The notes beneath the pieces are model-generated. The model worked only from the letters and a program-made list of their open reading frames with translations, was not told the origin of the DNA and did no database searches. From Desulfuromonas versatilis (GTDB lineage: Bacteria > Desulfobacterota > Desulfuromonadia > Desulfuromonadales > NIT-T3), in assembly GCF_019704135.1 (NCBI RefSeq), contig NZ_AP024355.1, positions 434,001 through 498,000 of the forward strand: a stretch of 64,000 nt of DNA, read 5' to 3'. How positions within the stretch are numbered: position 1 is the stretch's first letter; every line of letters starts with the position of its first letter. The position numbers and the translations under genes are program-made. Shown here in pieces: positions 42,064 to 49,592 of the stretch.

Positions 42064-43338
42064 CTACCCCTGGAGGGCCCCCTGCAGGGTTCTCAGCCGC
42101 TGCAGTTGCTCCTGTGCCCTGCCGCTTGCCGGCAGGCCCGCCCAGGCGAGCAGGTCGGGGAGGGCCCCTTCCGCTTCGCCTCGGGGAAATGGCCCGCTGC
42201 TCAGGCGGTTGATCAGACGCAGGGTGCGCAGACCGTCGAACCAGCCGTGGAAGGCCCTGAGCCGGGCCGCCTGCCCCGAGTGGTTGCGGGCCAGCTTTTC
42301 CCAGGTGCCGGGGAAATTCTCCGCCTGGAGAAAATCGCCCAGATGGGGGGACAGCTCCCGGGCGCGTTGCAGAATGCAGGCCGGCCCGGCCTGCCAGTGG
42401 CTCTCGACGAGCGCCAGCCAGCCGTGCAGCAGGCGGAAGCAGTCCGGGTGGTAAAAGGAAACCGTCTCCGTTGCCCCGGCCAGTTGCCTGGCCACGCTGG
42501 GGCCGGTCCCGAAAGGCACCCTCTGCGACGGGCGCGGGGAGGGGTGGACCAGGGTGCCGGCGAGGGGGGCGACGCCAGAGGTTTTGGCCAGCTGCTGCAG
42601 GAAATAGAAATCTTCGCCGGCTGTCCGGCGGTTCATGCCGCCGGCGGCGGCATAGGCTGCCGCCCGGCAGGCCAGGGCGCTGCCGACGGTGTGATAGGCG
42701 TAAGGGGAGGCGGCCAGCTGCAGGCCGAGGACGTAGTGGCGCAGGTAGAGTTCGTAGCGTTCGATGGCCGCCTGCTGCCGGGGGCATTCGGGCTCCCGGT
42801 GGCGAAAGGGGAGGCTGGCGCCGCCGGCCGGGGACGTGGAAAAATGCTCGACCAGGGCCTGCAGGTAGTTGCCGTCGACCAGGGTGTCGGCATCCAGGGA
42901 GACGAGCAGCGGCTCGACCCGGCGGTAATCGAGCCGCGCCAGGGCGAGGTCGAAGCCGATCTTGCGCGCCGTGCCGACCCCGCCCCCCGCGGGCAGCTCA
43001 AGGCCCGGCGAAGCGGCGTCGATCCAGCCGAGCTGCAGTCCGGGACGGTCCGCTTGGCCGCTGCGCAGCCCGGCGAGCACCGCCCGGTTGTCGGCCTGGT
43101 CCTCCGGGGCGGCGTCGGCCCGGTGGTTGACCACCACCAGCACCAAAAAGCGCTCCAGAAGCTCCCGGGGGTTGGCCGCCAGGCTCTCGAGAGTCGCCAG
43201 CAGGTGTTGACTCTCGGCCAGCGCCGGGATGACCACCGCGCCGGAGAAGTCGGCGCGGTCGCTCCCCTCGATGCGCCAGGGGCCCTGCAGGGTGCGGGTA
43301 CGCAGGTATTTGTCGATGCCGCGGGGGAACTGATCCAT
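42064..43338 (-). CDS. Family 2-type glycosyltransferase
   Basis: A 424-residue protein: GAVVIPALAESQHLLATLE at about 33-51, VSLDADTLVDGNYL (DxD-type site) near 145, and AGGMNRRTAGEDFYFLQQL near 240, the usual GT2 acceptor/catalytic segment with ED. There is no clear membrane segment. It probably transfers a sugar to an envelope or soluble acceptor; target unknown. Its neighbours miaA and PilZ give no hint. Confidence 0.78.
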   Translation of the reverse strand: MDQFPRGIDKYLRTRTLQGPWRIEGSDRADFSGAVVIPALAESQHLLATLESLAANPRELLERFLVLVVVNHRADAAPEDQADNRAVLAGLRSGQADRPGLQLGWIDAASPGLELPAGGGVGTARKIGFDLALARLDYRRVEPLLVSLDADTLVDGNYLQALVEHFSTSPAGGASLPFRHREPECPRQQAAIERYELYLRHYVLGLQLAASPYAYHTVGSALACRAAAYAAAGGMNRRTAGEDFYFLQQLAKTSGVAPLAGTLVHPSPRPSQRVPFGTGPSVARQLAGATETVSFYHPDCFRLLHGWLALVESHWQAGPACILQRARELSPHLGDFLQAENFPGTWEKLARNHSGQAARLRAFHGWFDGLRTLRLINRLSSGPFPRGEAEGALPDLLAWAGLPASGRAQEQLQRLRTLQGALQG

Positions 43339-43503
43339 GTCGGAAAATCTTCTCTTGACCGCTCGCTCGCTAAGCTCGCTCGAGGGCCCGCGGGGCGAAG
43401 AGGAAAATCGGAGGCGAAAGAGTGGAATAAGGTCCTCGCAATACCCAAAGGTTTTCTTTGCGTCCTTTGCGCCTTTGCGGTGGATAAGGTTTGGCCCTGA
43501 GAC

Positions 43504-44406
43504 TCATTGCAGATTTTTCAGGATCGCCAGCATCTCCCGCAGCGGCTCCCCCGCTCCGTCGAGCCAGTGGATCGCCGTCCCCTGGCGCTCCATGCGCCGG
43601 AACCAGGTCTCCTGGCGCTTGGCGAACTGGTGGATGGCGCTGCCCAGCTTCTGGATCATGTCGTTGCGGTTGAGTTCGCCCTTGAGGTGCTGGGCGATGA
43701 AGCGGTATTCCAGCCCGTAGAACTCCAGGGTCTCCCAGGCGACGCCCGCCGCATGCAGCCCCTGGACCTCTTCGATCATCCCCTGCTCGAGGCGTTCCTT
43801 GAGGCGGGCGGTGATGCGCCGGCGCAGGATCTCCCGGGGCCAGCTCAGGCCGAAGACCTGCGGGCGCAGTTCGGGCAGCGGCGGCAGGCTTGCTGCCGCT
43901 GCCGCCTCCCCTTCGGCGATTTCGGTGGCGCGCACCAGCCGCGGGCGGTCCTTCAGGTCGGTGGTGTTGTGCAGCTCGGGCCTGAGAGCCCGCAGGCGCT
44001 CACGCAGAGCGGCATCGCTAAGGCCGGCCAGCTCGGCGCGCAGGGCCGGGTTCTCCGGGACCTCCACCAGGCGGTAGCCGCGCAGCACCGCGTCGAGGTA
44101 GAGCCCGGTGCCGCCGACCAGCACCGGCAGTCTGCCCCGTCCGCGAAGCTCTGCGAAGACCTCGAAGAAGCGTCGCTGGAACTCGAAGACGTTGAACTCG
44201 TAGCCGGGGTCGACGATGTCGATGAGATGATGGGGAACCTCGCCGTACTCGGCCAGGTCCTTGCCGGTCCCCAGGTCCATGCCGCGGTAGACCTGGCGCG
44301 AGTCGGCGGAGATGATCTCGCCGCCCAGGGCGCCGGCGGCTTCGACGCCGAGACGGGTCTTGCCGCTGGCGGTGGGGCCGAGGATGACCAGCAGGTTGAA
44401 GGGCAT
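43504..44406 (-). CDS. miaA: tRNA dimethylallyltransferase MiaA
   Basis: A 300-residue enzyme. The P-loop ILGPTASGKTRLG opens the protein; IISADSRQVYRGMDLGTGK, DIVDPGYEFNVFEFQRRF and LVGGTGLYLDAVLRG follow, and RRITARLKERLEQGMIEEV completes the family pattern. It adds a dimethylallyl group to A37 of tRNAs reading UNN codons. ATG 44406 has AAGGAA upstream; longer frames begin in the gap toward pcnB and are not needed. Confidence 0.95.
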   Translation of the reverse strand: MPFNLLVILGPTASGKTRLGVEAAGALGGEIISADSRQVYRGMDLGTGKDLAEYGEVPHHLIDIVDPGYEFNVFEFQRRFFEVFAELRGRGRLPVLVGGTGLYLDAVLRGYRLVEVPENPALRAELAGLSDAALRERLRALRPELHNTTDLKDRPRLVRATEIAEGEAAAAASLPPLPELRPQVFGLSWPREILRRRITARLKERLEQGMIEEVQGLHAAGVAWETLEFYGLEYRFIAQHLKGELNRNDMIQKLGSAIHQFAKRQETWFRRMERQGTAIHWLDGAGEPLREMLAILKNLQ

Positions 44407-44581
44407 GAGTGGTTCCTTGGGTTCGGGGATGGATGAACGGCTGGCGTCATGGTAGAGATTTTGCCGACTAAATTCAATCCCGGAACCGGAATTGCAAGTT
44501 AGAACTTCCCTTTGCCCACCATATCTGCTAGTTTCAGCGGCGTCCACCGCCTGCGGTGATCCCCAGTCAGGTATTTGCCCC

Positions 44582-45871
44582 ATGCCCAGATCCACCGAAA
44601 ACAACGCGCAGCCCGTCGTCCTGCCCCGCTCCGAGCACTCCATCTCCCGCAAGCAGATCGACCCGGACACCCTCAAGGTCCTCTACCGGCTCTCCCGCAA
44701 GGGGTTCAAGGCCTACCTGGTGGGGGGCGGGGTCCGCGACCTGCTGCTGGGGCGCAGCCCCAAGGATTTCGACGTCGGCACCGACGCCACCCCCAACCAG
44801 GTCAAGAAGCTGTTCCGCAACTGCTTTCTGGTCGGCCGCCGCTTCCGGCTGGCCCACGTGCGCTTCGGCGCCGACCAGGTGGTGGAGGTGGCAACCTTCC
44901 GCCGCCAGGCGCGCCCCGAAGATCTCCCCGACGACCCCGCCGAACACTTCATGTTCGCCGAGAACATCTTCGGCTCGCCCCGGGAAGACGCTTTTCGCCG
45001 CGATTTCACCATCAACGCCCTGTTCTACGACATCGAGAGCTTTGCCATCGTCGACTACGTCGGTGGGCTCGAGGACCTGAACCAGCGCCGCCTGCGGGCC
45101 ATCGGCGATCCCCTGGTGCGCTTCACCGAGGATCCGGTGCGCATGCTGCGGGCCCTGGAATTCTCGGCCCGGCTCGATTTCTCCCTGGACGAATCGGTGC
45201 GCGAAGCGATCTACGTGCGGGCTCCGCTCATCGCCGAGGCGGCGCCGGCCCGCATCCGCGAGGAGCTGATGGAGTTGTTCCGCCACCGCGTGGCGGGCAG
45301 GGTGCTGCGCGATGCCCAGGCCATGGGGCTGCTGCCCCATCTGCTGGCCGGTTTCGAGGGGGAGACGGAGACCTTCGATCTGCTGGAAAAGGTTGACGCC
45401 CGCACCGCCGCCGGGGTGGCCATCGAGGAGCCTTTTGCCCTGGCGGCCATCTACCTGACGCGATTTCTGCGGGTCTGCCCGCCGGGGGCCGACCTCACCG
45501 TCACCGAGGCGGTGCGCCTGGCCGGGCTCACCCTCGCCCCCCACTGCGGCTATTTCCACGTGGCCCACGGCATCCGCCACCAGGCGCGGGAGCTGCTGAT
45601 CGGTTTTTTCCGCCTGGCCCGCGGCCGCGGCTTTCGTGGCGAGCGGCGTTTTCTGCAGCACCCCATGACCCCCCAGGCCCTGGATCTGCTCTGCCTCTGG
45701 CAGCAGATCAGCGGCGGTGACCCGGCCCTGGTGGAGCAGTGGCGGCCGGCCCTGGCCGAGGCCACCTCCCCTCAGCCCCAGGAGAAACAGGCCGCCGCCC
45801 GCCGCAGGCCCCGCCGGCGCCGTGGCGGGCGCAGCCGGCGCCGCCCCGGAGGGGGTGAGTCGGCGAGCTGA
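44582..45871 (+). CDS. pcnB: Poly(A) polymerase / tRNA nucleotidyltransferase family protein (PcnB type)
   Basis: A 429-residue protein. The nucleotidyltransferase core is clear: AYLVGGGVRDLLLGRSPKDFDVGTDATP with the DxD metal site, RRDFTINALFYD, and RFTEDPVRMLRALEFSARL. A C-terminal tail of Arg/Gly-rich residues (about 400-429) is typical of PcnB, which adds poly(A) to RNA 3' ends, and less so of CCA-adding enzymes. A CCA role cannot be excluded. It is divergent from miaA and convergent with the transglutaminase gene. Confidence 0.88.
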   Translation: MPRSTENNAQPVVLPRSEHSISRKQIDPDTLKVLYRLSRKGFKAYLVGGGVRDLLLGRSPKDFDVGTDATPNQVKKLFRNCFLVGRRFRLAHVRFGADQVVEVATFRRQARPEDLPDDPAEHFMFAENIFGSPREDAFRRDFTINALFYDIESFAIVDYVGGLEDLNQRRLRAIGDPLVRFTEDPVRMLRALEFSARLDFSLDESVREAIYVRAPLIAEAAPARIREELMELFRHRVAGRVLRDAQAMGLLPHLLAGFEGETETFDLLEKVDARTAAGVAIEEPFALAAIYLTRFLRVCPPGADLTVTEAVRLAGLTLAPHCGYFHVAHGIRHQARELLIGFFRLARGRGFRGERRFLQHPMTPQALDLLCLWQQISGGDPALVEQWRPALAEATSPQPQEKQAAARRRPRRRRGGRSRRRPGGGESAS

Positions 45872-45881
45872 GTTCCCCGCC

Positions 45882-47801
45882 TCAGCCCCCGCCGGAGCTG
45901 CGCTTCAATTCCTCGATCAGCTCCGTCAACCGGCGGCGCTCGCCGTCGGTGAGCCGCCGGTCGCGGTAGAGCGCGCCCCCGTAGATCCGCGCAAAGCTGC
46001 GGCAGCGCTCGTCGTCGAGGCGCTCGGCCAGTTCGTAGAGCCCCTCGCCGCAGGGGATCTTCGCCAAACCATGGGCGCGCGCCGCCTGGCGCAGAAACCG
46101 CTGCAGCAGCCGCGTTTCCGTGCTGCTTCGGGCGCGCCTCCACAGCAGCCTGCCCCCCAATGCCAATCCCAGAATTGCCAGTCCCAGCCCCGCCGCCAGT
46201 CGCCAGTCGAGAGATACCTGCAGATGCTTCATGCGCAGCCCGGTGCTGCGCAGCAGTTCGAACTGGCGGCCCAAATCGTAGGCGATGACCGCCTGGTTCC
46301 AGAAATAGTTGAGCGCATCGGCGAGCCGCTGCAGGGTGTTCAGTCCCCGGTTCCTCTGCGCCAGCAGCGCCGAGGCGGCGTTGCTCGCAAGGGAGCTGGG
46401 ATCGAGGCGCAGCCAAATCCCCTCCTCGGTCAGCGCCTCCACCCAGACATGGGCCCGGTCCTCGGTGACCAGGTAGTAGCCGCCCAGCTCGTTGTAATCG
46501 CCGCCGTAATACCCCCCCACCAGCCGCGCCGGCACCCCGGCAAGGCGCAGCACCAGGGCGAAGGAGGAGGCGAAGAATTCGCAGTAACCCCGCTTCTTGC
46601 CGAAGAGAAAATCGTCGATGGGGTCGGCGGCGCGGGGCAAATCGCTGGTGGCGTAGGTAAGCCCCTGGCCGCGGAAAAACTCCTGCAGGGAGGCGATCTT
46701 TCGAAGCGCATCGCCGCCGGCCCGCAGTTCTTCGCCCAGGGCCGCGACCCGCGGCGCAACCTCCTGCGGTGTCTGCAGGTAGAAGGCCCGGTCCGCCGGC
46801 CCCTGGATTCTGCTCGTGCCCCCCACCACGGAAACCGCCGCGACCCTGGCCCGTCGGTCGATGCTCCGCCGGGTGGTGAACACCAGGTCGCCGCTCCCCT
46901 GGGCGCGCATCCCCTCGAGGCTGCGCGGGGCATCGAGGGCGACCAGGTAGGGGTCGCTCTTGGGCTCGGGGTAGATGACCTGGGTGACCTGCCGTCCGCC
47001 CTGGATAAGCGTTCTCTCCCCTTCGGGCTCAGGGGCCCGGCTCCAGGTGTTTCCCTCCAGTCGGTTAAGCACGATGGCGCGCCAGTAGAGATCCTCGGGG
47101 GCGAGGGGCTGGCTCTCGACCCGCAGGGCGACGGTTTTGGCCGAGGCGGTGCTGGCGTAGGCGCCCGGCTCCACCTTGTCGCTGAAGCCGACCGTCGCCG
47201 CTTCGGGCGGATTGAGAAAGTTCCACAGGGGGCGCTGGGTGCGGGGCAGGATCACGAAAAACACCACCATCAGCACCAGCGAGATCGCGGGCAGCAGGCC
47301 CGCCACGGAGAGCAGCCGGCGCAGGGTCCGGGCATCCAGGACCAGGGCCGGGTCGGTGACGTGAAAGCTCAGCAGCACCAGGCCGATGGTGACCACCGCC
47401 ACCAGCAGCACCAGGTAGACGAAGAAGGCGGCGCTCAGGCTCAGCAGCGATGAGGAGGCCAGGGCGAACAGGGCGAGGACGAAGAGCTGCAGGATGTTGC
47501 GGTTGCTTTTTTCGCTGAGCAGGCGCACGGTCAGCATCAGGGCGAGGATGTTGACCACCGGCTGCACCAGGTTGGCCATGGAGATCTGGATCGCGTAGAC
47601 GCCGAAAAGGGCCAGGGCGACCAGGGTCCCCCAGGGCCCGGGCAGGGGGCGGCGGCCGCGCCGGTCGAGCACCATGCCGAGGGGGACGGCAGTCCCCAGC
47701 GCCAGCTGGACCGGAAGGTCGAGGTGCGGGAAGAGCGGCGCCGCGCCTAGCAGGCAGGCGGCGTTGGCCAGCAGGTAGAGCAGGGTGCTAATCTTGACCA
47801 T
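45882..47801 (-). CDS. DUF3488/transglutaminase-like membrane protein (TgpA type)
   Basis: A 639-residue protein: about six N-terminal membrane segments (residues 1-190), a periplasmic transglutaminase core with GYCEFFASSFALVLRLAG (Cys near 400), RAHVWVEA (His) and LRLDPSS (Asp), then one more membrane segment (about 540-560) and a cytoplasmic tail. It may cross-link or cut proteins or peptidoglycan-linked amines in the periplasm. It overlaps the DUF58 gene by 14 bases and ends the operon with P-type ATPase, MoxR and DUF58. The MoxR-DUF58-transglutaminase trio is a known recurrent cluster. Confidence 0.88.
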   Translation of the reverse strand: MVKISTLLYLLANAACLLGAAPLFPHLDLPVQLALGTAVPLGMVLDRRGRRPLPGPWGTLVALALFGVYAIQISMANLVQPVVNILALMLTVRLLSEKSNRNILQLFVLALFALASSSLLSLSAAFFVYLVLLVAVVTIGLVLLSFHVTDPALVLDARTLRRLLSVAGLLPAISLVLMVVFFVILPRTQRPLWNFLNPPEAATVGFSDKVEPGAYASTASAKTVALRVESQPLAPEDLYWRAIVLNRLEGNTWSRAPEPEGERTLIQGGRQVTQVIYPEPKSDPYLVALDAPRSLEGMRAQGSGDLVFTTRRSIDRRARVAAVSVVGGTSRIQGPADRAFYLQTPQEVAPRVAALGEELRAGGDALRKIASLQEFFRGQGLTYATSDLPRAADPIDDFLFGKKRGYCEFFASSFALVLRLAGVPARLVGGYYGGDYNELGGYYLVTEDRAHVWVEALTEEGIWLRLDPSSLASNAASALLAQRNRGLNTLQRLADALNYFWNQAVIAYDLGRQFELLRSTGLRMKHLQVSLDWRLAAGLGLAILGLALGGRLLWRRARSSTETRLLQRFLRQAARAHGLAKIPCGEGLYELAERLDDERCRSFARIYGGALYRDRRLTDGERRRLTELIEELKRSSGGG

Positions 47802-48618
47802 AGAGCGCCAGTTCGGTAAGCAGCTTCAATCGCTGGTGGCGGCCGGCGGCCGGGGGGATCAGCCTGGAGCCGAGCCGCAGGCCCACCGGGCGCTCCCGGC
47901 GGAGCGTTTCGCGCACCAGGTGGACGGCACAGCCGAGCCGTTGTTCGAGATCGGCCCCGGGGAGCCGCTCGAGATCGATGATCAGCGGTTCGTGGGTGGC
48001 GGCCGAGAGTTCCTTGACCTTGAGTTGGTCGTGGCGGGCCGAGAGTTTCCAGTGGATCAGCTTGAGCGGCTCGCCCCCCCGGTAGTCGCTGATGCGGCTG
48101 ACTTCCCCCTCGTGACCGCGGGACGGCGTCGGCGCGGCGCCGCGGGCGGCGGGCCGGCCGCTGTCGCTGCCGGCGGCGAGGGCCAACGGCGCCGGGAAGA
48201 CCGTCACCTGCCCCTCGGCGAAGGCCAGGCGGCTGCGCACGAAAAAGTTGATGGGGAAGATGGAGCTGACCCGCACCGGCTCCAGGCGGTGGCGGCCGCG
48301 GCCCCGGAAGGCGACGAGGATGGAGCCCGCGTCGCTCCCCCCGCGGTCGACCAGCGGCAGGGTGGTCGACTGGCCGCGCAGCGAGATCGTGATCAGGAAG
48401 GCCGGCAGGTAACGGCGGGGATTCTCGAGATGCAGGGTGACCAGGGTCGGCAGGCCGTCGTAGACCTCCTCGGGCACCTCCACCCGCACCCTGAGCCGGG
48501 CGAGGTTCTGCTGGCCGAGGATGCCGGAGATGCTCATAAAGCCGAGCAGGGCCGAGACCAGCAGGTAGAGCAGGTTGTTGCCGGTGTTGACCGCGCCGAA
48601 GCCGAGCAGCAGGGTCAT
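47788..48618 (-). CDS. DUF58 protein (MoxR-associated)
   Basis: A protein of 276-288 residues: N-terminal membrane segments (TLLLGFGAVNTGNNLLYLLV), a beta domain, and the DUF58 signature VSRISDYRGGEPLKLIHWKLSARHD near the middle. DUF58 proteins accompany MoxR ATPases and may form a membrane complex with them. The ATG at 48618 is the first normal start codon, but family members usually begin about 12 residues earlier (KLTRAGALYIL). A CTG at 48654 that overlaps the moxR stop (CTGA) would supply exactly that N-terminus and may be the true start. Confidence 0.85.
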   Translation of the reverse strand: MTLLLGFGAVNTGNNLLYLLVSALLGFMSISGILGQQNLARLRVRVEVPEEVYDGLPTLVTLHLENPRRYLPAFLITISLRGQSTTLPLVDRGGSDAGSILVAFRGRGRHRLEPVRVSSIFPINFFVRSRLAFAEGQVTVFPAPLALAAGSDSGRPAARGAAPTPSRGHEGEVSRISDYRGGEPLKLIHWKLSARHDQLKVKELSAATHEPLIIDLERLPGADLEQRLGCAVHLVRETLRRERPVGLRLGSRLIPPAAGRHQRLKLLTELALYGQD

Positions 48619-48650
48619 CAGGATGTAGAGGGCCCCGGCCCGGGTCAGCT

Positions 48651-49592
48651 TCAGGCCAGAGGCACCGGGATTTGCTTGACGAGCGATCGCAGCACCTCCT
48701 GCTTGCTGACGGTTTCGTGCTCCGGGCGCAGGATCAGCCGGTGGGCCCCCACCGGCACCGCCACCTGGCGCACGTCCTCGGGGACCACGTGGTCCCGGTC
48801 TTCCAGATAGGCGGCGGCCTTGGCCGCCTCGGCCAGGTTGATGGCGCCGCGGGTGGAGATCCCCGAGAGGACCATGGGGTGCTCGCGGCTCGCGGCGACG
48901 ATGGCGAAGATGTAGTCGGCCACCTTCTCCGAGAGGTAGACCTGGTCGCGCACCGCGGCCTTGGCCTGCTGGATCTGCTCGCGGCTGAGCAGCGGTTCGA
49001 GCTGCAGGATCTGCTCGCGGATGCTGCCGCCGCGGATGATCGTTTTCTCCACGGACGGGGGCGGGTAGCCGATGCCGGTGCGCAGGCTGAAGCGGTCGAG
49101 CTGGGATTCGGGCAGGGGGAAGGTTCCGACCTGCTCCACCGGGTTCTGGGTGGCGATGACCAGAAACGGGTCGGGCAGCGGATAGGTCACCCCCTCGACG
49201 GTCACCCGCATCTCCTCCATGGCTTCGAGCAGGGCGCTCTGGGTCTTGGGCATGGCCCGGTTGATCTCGTCGATCAGCACCAGGTTGTTGAAGATCGGCC
49301 CGGGCAGAAACTTGAAGCGGTTCTCGTCGCGGTTGTAGATGGAGAGCCCGGTGATGTCGGTGGGCAGCAGGTCGGAGGTGCACTGCACCCGGCCGAAGGA
49401 GAGGCCGAGCACCCGGGAGACGGCCAGCGCCAGGGTGGTCTTGCCGAGGCCGGGGATGTCCTCGAGCAGGATGTGGCCCCCCGAGAGCAGGGCGGTGACG
49501 GTCAGCTTGACCGCCTGGATCTTCCCCTGCAGGTGGCGGTTGGCCAGGGTTTCGATGACGTGGACGATCTGCTGGCGGTGGGGCAGGCTCAT
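48651..49592 (-). CDS. MoxR-family AAA+ ATPase
   Basis: A 313-residue AAA+ protein: Walker A EDIPGLGKTTLA near 45, Walker B LVLIDEINRA near 109, sensor ATQNPVEQVGTFPLPE and GISTRGAINLA. MoxR ATPases act as chaperones for membrane or metallo complexes and recur with DUF58 and transglutaminase genes, as here. ATG 49592 overlaps the P-type ATPase stop (ATGA), and its own stop is overlapped by the DUF58 frame. AAGGA precedes the ATG. Confidence 0.93.
   Translation of the reverse strand: MSLPHRQQIVHVIETLANRHLQGKIQAVKLTVTALLSGGHILLEDIPGLGKTTLALAVSRVLGLSFGRVQCTSDLLPTDITGLSIYNRDENRFKFLPGPIFNNLVLIDEINRAMPKTQSALLEAMEEMRVTVEGVTYPLPDPFLVIATQNPVEQVGTFPLPESQLDRFSLRTGIGYPPPSVEKTIIRGGSIREQILQLEPLLSREQIQQAKAAVRDQVYLSEKVADYIFAIVAASREHPMVLSGISTRGAINLAEAAKAAAYLEDRDHVVPEDVRQVAVPVGAHRLILRPEHETVSKQEVLRSLVKQIPVPLA

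Noticed and set aside
43339-43503. Gap between GT2 and miaA with repeated CGCTCGCT and TTTGCGCCTTTGCGG segments
   Set aside because: No gene or clear repeat boundary; the repeat nature cannot be judged from one copy.
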